Shown here: positions 31,492 to 40,697 of the stretch, in pieces
Numbering within the stretch: position 1 is the stretch's first letter
Layout of the letters: each line of letters begins with the position of its first letter
From: CAUJGQ01 sp042408665
GTDB taxonomy: Bacteria > Chloroflexota > Dehalococcoidia > CAUJGQ01
Assembly: GCA_042408665.1 (NCBI GenBank)
Contig: JBHOQW010000175.1
Coordinates: 1-64,000, forward strand
Reading direction: 5' to 3'
DNA length: 64,000 nt
The notes under the pieces: model-generated
What the model saw: the letters and a program-made list of their open reading frames with translations, nothing else
Databases searched by the model: none
Told to the model about the DNA's origin: nothing
Translations under genes and position numbers: made by a program

Positions 31492-34400
31492 TCACTGCAC
31501 GGGGCGCTCGGGCGGCGCCACCGGTGCCAGGCCGGCCGCAAGCACCGCGGCGTTGAACGCGGCCACGTCCGTCTCCATCAGCTTGCGGTAGCGCTCGAGC
31601 TGGACGTCGATGCGGGCGGAGAGCTCGCGGAACACCTCGTAGGACTGGCGCGTGGGCGCCCCATCCGCGCTGGCCACCACGCTGGTGAGCGCCGCCAACT
31701 TGGCGTTGAGCTTCACCGGGAAGTGCAGCGTGTCGAGCTGGCCCTTGGCCCGCGGTTGGATCAACTCCTCCGCGATGGCCGTGAGCTGGCGCACCAGCAC
31801 CCGCCCCTGCTCGCGCACCGCCCGGTGCTCCGCCCCGTTCAGGCGCCTGACCCAGCCCTCCACCTGGTCCTTGAGGGCGCGGATTTGGTTGATCGTCGTG
31901 TGCGTCTCGGAGAGCTTGTCCCGGATCTGGAGCAGAAGCTCGAACTGGGCGTCAAAGTCCTCCTGCGTCGCCACCACACGCGGGTCCTTACGGATCTCCA
32001 ACGGCTGGGTGAAACTCTGACCGTTCACGGTGAGGCGCACCTGGTAGCGTCCGGGCGGCACCACCGGCCCGGCGATGCTCTGCTCGGTGGTCACATCCCC
32101 CGGCACCTTGACGGCGTCCGGGTAGCGCATATCCCACACGAAGCGGTTCAGCCCCGCCTCCGCGGGCACACGCTTGGCCTCCGGGCGCGCCTCGGCGGCC
32201 GCCTCCTCCAGCTCGACCCCCTCTTCGCCCTCCACGGCGGCGTCCGGCGCCTGGGGCTCCGTGGGCGGCGGCTCCTCGGTCCGGCTGGTGAGGCGCCGGA
32301 TCTCCTGCCCGCGCGCGTCCAGGAAGGCCAGCGTCACCTCGCCCTGGGGCTTCTCTCTGAGGTAGTAGGTCACCACCACGCCGTCCGGCGGGTTCTTGCC
32401 GGCGTCCAGAAACACCTGCTCCATCTCGCCCGTGGGCCGCCGGCGCTCGTAGAAGGTCGCCGCAGCGCCCAGGCCGAGCGTGTAGTTCTTGCCGGGGCCG
32501 GCGGGCCGCGCCGAGCCGGGCAGCGGGCGGGTGCGCACCTTGGGCCGCAGCGCGAACAGGTAGGCCGGCTGGGCCAGCACCTCGTCGGTGAGCTGCCGCA
32601 GCGGCGTCAGGTCGTCCAGAATCCAGAAGGAGCGGCCGTGCGTGGCGATGACCAGGTCGTCGGCTTTGACCTGCATGTCGTACACGGGCACGGCGGGCAG
32701 GTTAGCGCCGCGCAGCGGCAGCCAGGTGCCGCCGTCGTCGAACGAGACGTAGATGCCGGTCTCGGTGCCGCAGTACAGCATCCCCGGCCGCACCGGGTCG
32801 GCGCGCACACAGCGGGTGAAATCGTCGGCCGGCAGGTTGCCGGTGATGCTGGTCCAGGTGCGGCCGTAGTCCGTGGTCTTGAACAGCAGCGGCCGGTAAT
32901 CGTCCAGCTTATAGCGCCAGGCGGCCACATAGGCCGTCGCTGGGTCGTGCGGCGAGACCTCGATCACGTTCACCGTGGACCATTCCGGTAGCTCCGGCGG
33001 GGTGACGTTCTCCCAGATGCGGCCACCATCGCGCGAGAGGTGGATGAGGCCGTCATCGGTCCCCACCCAGAACACGCCGCGCTCGTGCGGCGACTCGGTG
33101 AAGGCAAAGATAGTGCAGTAGTGCTCGGCGCCGGTGGTGTCGCGCGTGATCGGCCCGCCGGACGGCCCCATCTTGTCGGGGTCGTTGCGGGTGAGGTCCG
33201 GGCTGATCGCCTCCCAGCTCATGCCCTCGTCCGTCGAACGGAAGACGCGCTCGCCGCACACATAGAGCACCTTGGGGTCGTGGGGCGAGATGAGGATCGG
33301 GTAGGTCCACTGGAAGCGATGCTTGAGGTCCCGCGCGCCGTAGCCGCCGTAGATCTCCGGCCACACGGTGACGATGCGCGTCTGCCCGGTGCGATGGTCG
33401 TAGCGCAGCAACACACCGCCGCCGCCGGGCGCGGAGCCGATGGCGCCGGAGAAGACGATATCCGGGTTGTCCGGCCGCACCTGGATGTGGCCGCTTTCGG
33501 AGCTGCCCACCGGATAGCAGTCGCTGTAGGGGATGGCGCCCTTGTGTGAGCGGCTGGGCACGGCGATGGCGCTGTTGTCCTGCTGCGTGCCGTACACGTG
33601 GTAGGGGAAGCGGGTGTCGGTCGTCAGGTGGTAGAACTGGGCGGTGGGCTGGTTGTAGATGGTGGACCAGGACGCGCCGCCGTTGAAGGAGACACAAGCG
33701 CCGCCGTCGTTGCCCTCGATCATGCGGTGGGGGTTGCGCGGGTCGATCCACAGGTCGTGGTTGTCGCCGTGCGGCGTGGTGACCTGGGTGAAGGTGCGGC
33801 CACCGTCCGTGGACTTCCACATCTTGAGGTTGAGCACATAGCAGGTCTCGGCGTCCTGCGGGTCGGCGAAGACGTGCATGTAATACCAGGGACGCTGGCG
33901 CAGCTCGCGGTCCTCGCTCACCCGCTCCCAGGTCTCGCCGTAATCGTCCGAGCGGAACAGGCCGCCCTCCTCGGCCTCGATCAACGCCCACACCCGCCCC
34001 GGCCGCGCCGGGGAGACGGCCACGCCGATGCGACCCTTGAGCCCTTTGGGCAGCCCCGGCCGCTCCGACAGCTCCTGCCAGGTGTCGCCGCCGTCGGTGG
34101 AGCGGAAGAGGCCGCTGCCGGGGCCGCCGCTCACCAGGCTCCAGGGGGTGCGACGCACCTGCCAGAAAGCGGCGAACAGCACGCGCGGGTTGGTCGGGTC
34201 CAGGGAGAGGTCCACGGCGCCGGTGCCCTCGTCGCGAAACAGCACCTGCTCCCAGGAGCGGCCGCCGTCCCTGGAGCGGAAAACACCGCGCGTGCGGTTG
34301 GGGCCGAACGCGTGGCCGAGCGCCGCCACGTAGACTAGGTCCGGGTTGGTGGGGTGCACGCGCACCCGGCCGATGAAGCGGGTGTCGGCGAGACCGAGGT

Positions 34401-34737
34401 GCTGCCAGGTGCGACCCGCATCCGTCGAACGGTAGACGCCATCGCCGTGTGACACGTCGCCGCGGATGCAGGCCTCGCCCATGCCGGCGTAGATCACGTT
34501 CGGGTCGGACTCGGACACGGCCAGGGCGCCTACGGCGGCGGTGCGGAAGAAGCCGTCGGAGACCGGCTCCCAGTACGTGCCGCCGTCCGTCGTCTTCCAC
34601 ACGCCGCCGGCGCAGGCGCCGAAGTAGAAGGTCATCGGCTCGTGCGGGTCGCCCGCCACGGCCACCACGCGCCCGCCACGGTGCGGCCCGATCAACCGCC
34701 ACTCCACCGTCTGCAGGAGCCTCGCATCCACCGACAT
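31492..34737 (-). CDS. Giant BNR/VPS10-like beta-propeller protein
   Basis: 1081 residues from the ATG at 34737 (GAGGAGAAGCGAC before it). Repeated blocks of the BNR/sortilin type, such as GVWKTTDGGTYWEPV, GVYRSTDAGRTWQHLG, GLFRSTDGGDTWQELS and VFRSTDEGMSWEAIS, occupy about residues 25-700, enough for two propellers. The C-terminal part (about 780-1080) has a beta-rich segment, then helices with ETHTTINQIRALKDQVEGW. Members of this group are often exported, but no signal peptide is visible here: the chain begins MSVDARLLQTVEWRLIGPHRGG. Function unknown; glycosidase activity should not be assumed. Confidence 0.8.
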   Translation of the reverse strand: MSVDARLLQTVEWRLIGPHRGGRVVAVAGDPHEPMTFYFGACAGGVWKTTDGGTYWEPVSDGFFRTAAVGALAVSESDPNVIYAGMGEACIRGDVSHGDGVYRSTDAGRTWQHLGLADTRFIGRVRVHPTNPDLVYVAALGHAFGPNRTRGVFRSRDGGRSWEQVLFRDEGTGAVDLSLDPTNPRVLFAAFWQVRRTPWSLVSGGPGSGLFRSTDGGDTWQELSERPGLPKGLKGRIGVAVSPARPGRVWALIEAEEGGLFRSDDYGETWERVSEDRELRQRPWYYMHVFADPQDAETCYVLNLKMWKSTDGGRTFTQVTTPHGDNHDLWIDPRNPHRMIEGNDGGACVSFNGGASWSTIYNQPTAQFYHLTTDTRFPYHVYGTQQDNSAIAVPSRSHKGAIPYSDCYPVGSSESGHIQVRPDNPDIVFSGAIGSAPGGGGVLLRYDHRTGQTRIVTVWPEIYGGYGARDLKHRFQWTYPILISPHDPKVLYVCGERVFRSTDEGMSWEAISPDLTRNDPDKMGPSGGPITRDTTGAEHYCTIFAFTESPHERGVFWVGTDDGLIHLSRDGGRIWENVTPPELPEWSTVNVIEVSPHDPATAYVAAWRYKLDDYRPLLFKTTDYGRTWTSITGNLPADDFTRCVRADPVRPGMLYCGTETGIYVSFDDGGTWLPLRGANLPAVPVYDMQVKADDLVIATHGRSFWILDDLTPLRQLTDEVLAQPAYLFALRPKVRTRPLPGSARPAGPGKNYTLGLGAAATFYERRRPTGEMEQVFLDAGKNPPDGVVVTYYLREKPQGEVTLAFLDARGQEIRRLTSRTEEPPPTEPQAPDAAVEGEEGVELEEAAAEARPEAKRVPAEAGLNRFVWDMRYPDAVKVPGDVTTEQSIAGPVVPPGRYQVRLTVNGQSFTQPLEIRKDPRVVATQEDFDAQFELLLQIRDKLSETHTTINQIRALKDQVEGWVRRLNGAEHRAVREQGRVLVRQLTAIAEELIQPRAKGQLDTLHFPVKLNAKLAALTSVVASADGAPTRQSYEVFRELSARIDVQLERYRKLMETDVAAFNAAVLAAGLAPVAPPERPVQ

Positions 34738-35223
34738 GTCGCTTCTCCTCGGATGGTCTGACCACGACGTGGTCAAAGCAGCGCCAGTGTGGCTGGGGGC
34801 AGCGGTGGGGTCAAGCCCGGGCCGAGGATGAGGGGGTTGCGATGGCCGGCCCCCAGCTCGACCCTTCAGCCCGACGAGTCTCGAGTCTGATGCACCGCCT
34901 GCTCAGCGGACCGAGCGTGACCTCGTCAGCAAAGCTGCTCTGCTGGCGACGATTCCCCTCTCTCGGCCAGAGGGCAAGGGGGGTAAGGGTGTGCCTCCAT
35001 CCAGCACGCAGTACTCCGGGTGATCCAACCGGCCGAGGGGTGCGTATGCCCTTTTCGACCGTGCCGCTCACGGGGAGCGCAGCGGGGACATCGGGATGGC
35101 GGCCACAGACCGGCAACGACGATTCCACGAGAGACCGGCCCCAATGACCGAATCTCGCCGCCGGTTCGGTTTAAGGGATTGGAGCATGCGCTCCGTGAGC
35201 ACACCAGAATAGGGGGTACCTCT
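34738..35223. other. 486-bp gap between divergent genes
   Basis: No convincing gene. It holds a weak hairpin (CCCCTCTCTCGGCCAGAGGGCAAGGGG, about 34955-34981, imperfect), a repeated GACGATTCC (34938 and 35117), and a GGAGC-ATGC-GCTCC hairpin at about 35179-35192 just before the cupredoxin gene. Promoters for both flanking genes must be here, but none is clear. Confidence 0.5.
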
Positions 35224-36279
35224 ATGCGCCTGCGACCCATCGCCATGGTGGCCCTGAGCGTTGCTCTCCTGCTCGTCCTTACGCCCGTGCGGGGTAGACC
35301 TGCCCCTGTGCGCGCGGCCGAGACGTGGCAGGTGCAGGTCGGCGGCGACATCGCGGCGGAAAGCATCGCGGCCAACGCCTTCTTCCCCGGCCACCTCACC
35401 GTGCACGTCGGCGATACCGTCAACTGGGTGTGGCGTGGCTTCCACACCGTCACCTTCAACGCCGGCAACCCCCCGCTGCCGCTCATTATCCCCGGCCCTG
35501 AGCCAGGCGAGCTGCAGCTTGGGCCGGCGCTGTTCAACTATCCACCAGGGCCAACGCCACCTAGCGGCCCCTATGACGGCACACGACAGATCAGTGCGGG
35601 TGTACCCCTGGAGGGCGCGGAGGACTACGTCTTCTCGCTCACCTTCACCCAGACCGGCATCTTCCCCTACGTGTGCACGGTGCATCCCGGTATGCAGGGC
35701 AGCATTCAGGTGCTGCCGCCCGACGCGCCACTGGTGGAGACGCCCGCCCAGGCCCAGGCTCGTGGTCAGGCGGAGCTGCAGGAAGCGCTTACCGGCCTGA
35801 AAACGGCCATCCTGCCCGACGTTCAAGAGGTCCGCACCCCCGGCCCGGGTGGCGTCACCATCCACTCCCTGGCCGCCGGCGTGAGCCTGGCCTCCGGCAT
35901 GAGCGCGCTGCAGTTCCTGCCCGCCGAGCTGCACGTCCACCGCGGCGACGTGGTAGTCTGGTTCGACGCCGACCCGTTTGAGATTCACACGGTCACCTTC
36001 CTCTCCGGGGCGCCGACACCGGCCGAGATCGAGGTCCGTCCCCAGGCAGGAGGCCCGCCACTGGTGGTATTCCCGGCGCGGGTCGCCAGCCCCGTGGGCG
36101 GCACGACCTACACCGGCCAGGGCTACCTGAACTCCGGCATCTTCGGCGGCGGGGGCTCGTTCGCGCTCACCATCGATGCACCTCCCGGCACGTATGAGTA
36201 CATCTGCCTCATCCACAGCGGCGCGGTGGCAGAGCAATCCGGCGCACCCCCGATGAAAGGCCGCATCGTCGTCGAGTGA
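35224..36279 (+). CDS. Exported two-domain cupredoxin-like protein
   Basis: 351 residues from the ATG at 35224 after AGGGGGTACCTCT. Signal peptide residues 1-35 (MVALSVALLLVLTP). Two plastocyanin-like domains follow. Domain 1: HVGDTVNWVWRGFHTVTF and FPYVCTVHPGMQGSIQV, with copper ligands His, Cys, His, Met. Domain 2: HRGDVVVWFDADPFEIHTVTF and YEYICLIHSGAVAEQSG, keeping His, Cys, His but lacking an obvious Met ligand. Likely a blue copper electron carrier outside the membrane. It is 113 bp before a multicopper oxidase gene, which could accept or donate its electrons. Confidence 0.85.
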   Translation: MRLRPIAMVALSVALLLVLTPVRGRPAPVRAAETWQVQVGGDIAAESIAANAFFPGHLTVHVGDTVNWVWRGFHTVTFNAGNPPLPLIIPGPEPGELQLGPALFNYPPGPTPPSGPYDGTRQISAGVPLEGAEDYVFSLTFTQTGIFPYVCTVHPGMQGSIQVLPPDAPLVETPAQAQARGQAELQEALTGLKTAILPDVQEVRTPGPGGVTIHSLAAGVSLASGMSALQFLPAELHVHRGDVVVWFDADPFEIHTVTFLSGAPTPAEIEVRPQAGGPPLVVFPARVASPVGGTTYTGQGYLNSGIFGGGGSFALTIDAPPGTYEYICLIHSGAVAEQSGAPPMKGRIVVE

Positions 36280-36312
36280 CCGCCCCGCGATGGACCGCGA
36301 GACCAAGCCACG

Positions 36313-36341
36313 CCGGGGCCGGAGAGCTTCTCCGGCCCCGG
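36313..36341 (+). terminator. 13-bp perfect stem between cupredoxin and oxidase genes
   Basis: CCGGGGCCGGAGA pairs perfectly with TCTCCGGCCCCGG around a 3-nt GCT loop. There is no T-run, so it may trim or attenuate the transcript, lowering expression of the downstream oxidase, instead of fully terminating it. Confidence 0.55.
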
Positions 36342-36392
36342 TTACCCCGCCCCGGCGTGCCAAGGCGCGCTAGGGCGGGCGGGAGGGATGTC

Positions 36393-37760
36393 ATGCACCG
36401 CACAGCGCTCGCCCGGCCGGCCGCGGGCGCCGCACTCCTGCTCGCGCTGATCCTCGCCCTTGGGGTCGGAGCGCGTGATGGCGCGGGAGCACAGGCCCCG
36501 CCGGAGGGGGCGGGGCAGGAACGGGAGTTCACTCTGACGGCCGAGCCGGTGCGCTGGCAGATCCAGCCCGGCCTGGTCGTGGACGGCTGGGGCTACAACG
36601 GCCAGGTCCCCGGCCCCACCCTGCGCGTCACCGAGGGCGACCGCGTGCGCGTTCACCTCATCAACCACCTGCCCGTCCCCACCACCATTCACTGGCACGG
36701 CATCGATGTGCCCCTGGCCATGGACGGTGTCCCCGGCCTCTCCCAGGAGCCCGTCCCCCCCGGCGGCAGCTTCACCTACGTGTTCACGGCCACCAACCCT
36801 GGCACCCGCTGGTACCACAGCCATGTGGACAGCAATCTCCAGCTCCAGCTCGGTCTTTACGGCGCCTTCATCATCGACCCCCGCCGGCCCGAGCCGGAAC
36901 ACTTCGACCGCGAGTACACCTACATCCTCTCCGAGAAGGCGCTGGACGTGACCCCAGAGGTGGCGCTGGGCCAGGGGCAGGTGCGCAACCAGGAGGCGGG
37001 CAACGGTCGGGGCGGCGCCTTCACCCCCGACCTGTTCCTCATGAACGGCAAGGCGGGGGCGGCGATTGAACCGATGCAGATCGCGCCGGGGGAGCGCATC
37101 CGCATTCGCCTCATCAACGCCGGCAACCTGGTGCACGCCATGCACCTGCACGGACACAGCTTTCGCCTGATCGCCACCGACGGCAACACGGTGCCGGCGG
37201 CGGCGCAACTCCTAAAGGACACGGTGCTGATCGGGCCCTCTGAGCGCTACGACCTGGCGGTGGAGGGGACGAATCCGGGAGTGTGGCTGTTCCACTGTCA
37301 CATCAACAACCACATGGAGAACGGCATGGTCACCGCCCTCCAGTACGACGGCGCCCAGCCCCTGGCCGGCGGTGGCCTCGAGGCGGCACATGGCGCCGCC
37401 GGATCGCACCCGACGGCATCGCCCACCCCGCCGCCACCGCCCACCGCCGACGCCGGTGCCTCGCCCGCGCCGGAAAGCGCCACCGACGAGGGAACCATGG
37501 ACCTGGTGGACAACCGGTTTGTGCCGACGCGGCTTACCGTGGCGGCGGGCACCACGGTGACGTGGATCAACAACGGCAACAACGCCCACACCGTGACCAG
37601 CTTCGACGGGCTGTGGGATTCCGGCACACTGCTGCACGACGATCAGTTCAGCTTCACCTTCACCGCACCGGGCATCTACCGGTTCATCTGCCGCCAGCAC
37701 CTGTTCCAGGGTATGGGTGGCACGATCACCGTCGAGGAACGGCCGCCGCCTACGCCGTGA
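36393..37760 (+). CDS. Multicopper oxidase with C-terminal plastocyanin domain
   Basis: 455 residues from the ATG at 36393 after GGGAGGGATGTC. Signal peptide residues 1-38. The oxidase part (40-340) has the four copper motifs: HWHGIDVPLAMDG (about 99), WYHSHVDSN (about 140), HAMHLHGHSFR (about 249) and LFHCHINNHMENGM (about 300). A Pro/Ala linker leads to a plastocyanin-like domain (368-455) with NAHTVTSF and FICRQHLFQGMGG. This fusion puts an electron-entry copper domain on the oxidase. The substrate (Cu(I), Mn, nitrite or organic) is not visible; the HCH-HxxxGM T1 site and trinuclear histidines argue for oxygen-reducing activity. The gene overlaps the convergent deacetylase gene by 11 bp. 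Confidence 0.9.
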   Translation: MHRTALARPAAGAALLLALILALGVGARDGAGAQAPPEGAGQEREFTLTAEPVRWQIQPGLVVDGWGYNGQVPGPTLRVTEGDRVRVHLINHLPVPTTIHWHGIDVPLAMDGVPGLSQEPVPPGGSFTYVFTATNPGTRWYHSHVDSNLQLQLGLYGAFIIDPRRPEPEHFDREYTYILSEKALDVTPEVALGQGQVRNQEAGNGRGGAFTPDLFLMNGKAGAAIEPMQIAPGERIRIRLINAGNLVHAMHLHGHSFRLIATDGNTVPAAAQLLKDTVLIGPSERYDLAVEGTNPGVWLFHCHINNHMENGMVTALQYDGAQPLAGGGLEAAHGAAGSHPTASPTPPPPPTADAGASPAPESATDEGTMDLVDNRFVPTRLTVAAGTTVTWINNGNNAHTVTSFDGLWDSGTLLHDDQFSFTFTAPGIYRFICRQHLFQGMGGTITVEERPPPTP

Positions 37761-38604
37761 CCGGCCGGTGCGCCATGCGCCACAGCTCCGCCACCTCGAT
37801 CTGGGTGGCGAAGCGCACCCCCGCGCGGGCGCGCATGTGCCGTATCAGCCGCTCCAGCATCAAGATGCGGTGGCCACGGCCAATGATCTGCGGGTGCATG
37901 GTGAGCGTGAACACACCGCCGGGCACCCGGTCGTACATGAAGTCGAACTCGTCCTGCCAGATCTCATACACCTGAGAGGCAGGGGTAAGGCCGGTGCGGG
38001 TGGTGGTGCTGTAGTTGAAGTAGGGCGCGTCGTCCAGGATCCAGTGCACCGGCATCTCCACCAGCTCCGTCTCCGGACCGAACTCGTAGCCGCGGTCGCG
38101 GTGCAGCACGTCGCCGGTGCGGCACCAGTACAGGCGGAAGTCATCGCCCATCAGGCTAGAGTCGTACACAAACCCCAGCTCGCGCAGGATGTCCAGCGTG
38201 TGCGGGCTCAGGTCCCACGACGGTGAGCGGTAGCCGCGTGGGCGCACGCCGGCAGCACGCTCGACCGCCTCGTTGCCACGCAGGATCACCTCGCGTTCGG
38301 CGGCGGGGGTGAGCGAGGCCGGCGCCTCGTGCAGATAGCCGTGGTTGCCCAGCTCGTGCCCGCGCACCGCGATCTCGCGCACCAGGTGAGGCCACGTGTC
38401 GGCGGTGTGGCCGGGCACGAAGAAGGTAGCCTTGATGCCAAAGTGGTCCAGCAGCTCCAGCACCCGCGGCAGCCCGACCCGCGCGCCGTACTCCCCACGC
38501 GACAGGGACGTGGGCGTGGTCTGGCCGCGGAAGATCCAGGAGGACATGGCGTCGAAATCGAAGCTCAGGCACACCCAGGCGCGTGGCTCGATGGGCTCCG
38601 TCAT
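37750..38604 (-). CDS. Polysaccharide deacetylase-family (NodB-like) protein
   Basis: 284 residues from the ATG at 38604 after GGAGGGAGCGCT. NodB-type motifs: the first Asp pair in CLSFDFDAMS, the substrate-loop KATFFVPGHTADTW, and the metal His pair in HELGNHGYLHEA (about residue 90), then RGYRSPSWDLSPHTLDIL. No signal peptide, so the target may be a cytoplasmic amide (as in PuuE/allantoinase-like members) and not a polysaccharide. A TATACT hexamer lies 29 bp before the start codon. Confidence 0.85.
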   Translation of the reverse strand: MTEPIEPRAWVCLSFDFDAMSSWIFRGQTTPTSLSRGEYGARVGLPRVLELLDHFGIKATFFVPGHTADTWPHLVREIAVRGHELGNHGYLHEAPASLTPAAEREVILRGNEAVERAAGVRPRGYRSPSWDLSPHTLDILRELGFVYDSSLMGDDFRLYWCRTGDVLHRDRGYEFGPETELVEMPVHWILDDAPYFNYSTTTRTGLTPASQVYEIWQDEFDFMYDRVPGGVFTLTMHPQIIGRGHRILMLERLIRHMRARAGVRFATQIEVAELWRMAHRPVTA

Positions 38605-38688
38605 AGCGCTCCCTCCATCGCGTGGTGGCGGTAGTATAGCGCGCTGCTCCCCTTGACCCCGGCCCTCCCGGCCGCTCACCCTGGAAGT

Positions 38689-40002
38689 ATGGGACGCCGC
38701 CAGCGGGGCCGGTGGAACGTACCGCCGGCCGGTGAGACCTTCCGCCTGCACCTGGAGAGCCTGACCCACCAGGGTGCCGCCCTGGCGCGTCGGGACGGCC
38801 AGGTGGTGTTTGCCGCCTACGGCATCCCCGGTGAGGACGCCGACGTGCTCATCGAGCGCGTGCACAAGGACTACCTGGAAGGGCGGGTGGTGGCCGTACA
38901 TACACCCTCCGCCTGGCGGGTGTCACCGCGCTGTGAGTACTTCGGCGAGTGCGGCGGTTGCCAGCTCCAGCACATCAGCTACGAGGGCCAGCTCGAGCTG
39001 AAGCGGCAGATCGTGGCCGAGCAGATGCGCCGCATCGGCAAGTTCACGGACATCACCGTGCTGCCCACCCTGCCCTCGCCCAACCCCTGGCACTACCGCA
39101 ACCACGCCCGCTTCAGCGTGGACCGCGAGGGCTACCTGGGCTTCACCATGCGCGGGCGCAAGCGCATCGTCCGCCTCATGAATTGCTACATCGTCCACCC
39201 TTGGATCCGCGACACCCTGCAAAAGCTGCAAGGCCGCTGCCGGGGCCTACGCCAGGTGGCGATGCGGATTGGGGTCAACACGGGCGACACCCTGATCCAA
39301 CCACGCCTGGAAGGGCACCTGAGCGAGCCGCTGCCACTGGTCGCACCCGTGCACGCGGGGAGAAACGACGCCACGGCCCCAGCGTTGCGGCCGATCTCGG
39401 AGGCAGAGCTGGGCATCGAGAGCGGCCAGCCGTACTACGAAGAGGAGCTGCTGGGCCACCGCTTCCGCATCTCCGCCGCCTCCTTCTTCCAGGTCAACAC
39501 CCCCCAGGCGGAGAACCTCATCCGCCTGGTGCGGGACGGCCTCGCCCTTGAGCCAGACGACATCCTGCTCGACGCCTACGCCGGCGTCGGCACCTTCGCC
39601 AAAACGCTGGCGCCCCTGGTGCGCAAGGTGATCGCCATCGAGGTTTCGGCTTCATCCGTGGCCGACGGGCAGTACAACACGCGCGACACCTCCAACGTGG
39701 AGTGGATCCTGGGCGAGGTGGAGACGGTGCTGCCCCGCCTGGCCGAGCGCCCCACGGCGGTGGTGCTAGACCCCTCGCGGCAGGGCTGCGGGGCGCCCGC
39801 CCTGGAGGCATTGATCGCGGCGCGGGCGCCCCGCGTCGCCTACGTGTCGTGCGAGCCGGCCACGCTGGCGCGGGATCTGCGTATCCTGGTCGACGGCGGC
39901 TACCGCGTGCAGTCCCTGCAGCCGGTGGATATGTTCCCGCAGACCTACCACATCGAGTGCGTGGCCATCCTGCGCCACACCACCGCGGAGCCGGCGGCAT
40001 GA
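38689..40002 (+). CDS. RlmD/TrmA-type RNA (uracil-C5) methyltransferase
   Basis: 437 residues from the ATG at 38689 (GGAAGT before it). A TRAM-like N terminus leads to the iron-sulfur motif CEYFGECGGCQLQH (about residues 83-96). The SAM-dependent domain has LDAYAGVGTFAKTLAP near 304, DPSRQGCGAP near 364 and the catalytic Cys in YVSCEPATLARDL (about 389). The [4Fe-4S] form indicates the RlmD/RlmCD type acting on 23S rRNA. The stop codon overlaps the Maf start (ATGA). Confidence 0.92.
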   Translation: MGRRQRGRWNVPPAGETFRLHLESLTHQGAALARRDGQVVFAAYGIPGEDADVLIERVHKDYLEGRVVAVHTPSAWRVSPRCEYFGECGGCQLQHISYEGQLELKRQIVAEQMRRIGKFTDITVLPTLPSPNPWHYRNHARFSVDREGYLGFTMRGRKRIVRLMNCYIVHPWIRDTLQKLQGRCRGLRQVAMRIGVNTGDTLIQPRLEGHLSEPLPLVAPVHAGRNDATAPALRPISEAELGIESGQPYYEEELLGHRFRISAASFFQVNTPQAENLIRLVRDGLALEPDDILLDAYAGVGTFAKTLAPLVRKVIAIEVSASSVADGQYNTRDTSNVEWILGEVETVLPRLAERPTAVVLDPSRQGCGAPALEALIAARAPRVAYVSCEPATLARDLRILVDGGYRVQSLQPVDMFPQTYHIECVAILRHTTAEPAA

Positions 40003-40673
40003 CCCCCGGCTCCTCCCCGCCACCGTCCACCCCGCGCCTGGTGCTCGCGTCCGCCTCGCCGCGGCGGCGTGAGCTGCTCGCGGCGCTCGGTGTGCCGTTC
40101 GCGGTTCGCGCCGCCGATGTGCCCGAGGAGTTGTCCTCGCACGTGCCCGCGCCGGTGCTGGCGGAGGAGCTGGCCCTGGCCAAGGCGAGCGCCGTGGCGC
40201 GGGAGGAGCCGGATGCCCTCGTGCTGGGGGCCGACACCATCGTCGTGCTGGACGGCCGACCGCTGGGCAAACCGGCCAGCCCTGAGGAGGCCCGCCAGAT
40301 GCTGCGGGCGCTGCGCGGCCGCGCCCACGAGGTGGTCACGGGGGTGGCGGTGATAGCGCCGAGTGGTGTCGCCCGAACGGCGCACGCGGTCACACGGGTG
40401 GTGATGCGCTGCTACAGCGACGCCGAGATGGAGGAGTACATCGCCAGCGGTGACCCGTTCGACAAGGCCGGGGCCTACGCCATCCAGCACCCCGGGTTTC
40501 AACCCGTGGCGCGAGTCGAGGGCTGCTACTGCAACGTGGTCGGCCTGCCGCTGTGGACCGTGCGCTGCCTGTTAGCCGAGGCAGCGCCGGGCCTCTCGGT
40601 CCCGCGTCCGGATACGGCGTTTCCGCGCTGCGCCTGCTGCCCGCTGGCTGCATCCGAAGCGGCGGAACGCTGA
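39999..40673 (+). CDS. maf: Maf-like nucleotide pyrophosphatase
   Basis: 224 residues; the ATG overlaps the stop of the methyltransferase gene as ATGA, so translation is coupled. Maf signatures: LVLASASPRRRELLAALG (about residues 13-30), GADTIVVLDG (about 76), LGKPASPEEARQMLR and DPFDKAGAYAIQ (about 149). Maf proteins hydrolyse non-canonical nucleoside triphosphates. The last 35 residues (SVPRPDTAFPRCACC) are an unconserved Cys-containing tail. Confidence 0.93.
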   Translation: MTPGSSPPPSTPRLVLASASPRRRELLAALGVPFAVRAADVPEELSSHVPAPVLAEELALAKASAVAREEPDALVLGADTIVVLDGRPLGKPASPEEARQMLRALRGRAHEVVTGVAVIAPSGVARTAHAVTRVVMRCYSDAEMEEYIASGDPFDKAGAYAIQHPGFQPVARVEGCYCNVVGLPLWTVRCLLAEAAPGLSVPRPDTAFPRCACCPLAASEAAER

Positions 40674-40697
40674 TCGCGGGGCCGGTAGCGCTCACCG

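Noticed and set aside
33053..34765. Long open frame (570 codons) in a second frame of the BNR-repeat gene
   Set aside because: Arg/Gly/Pro-rich shadow in the same direction as the real gene; no recognisable domain.
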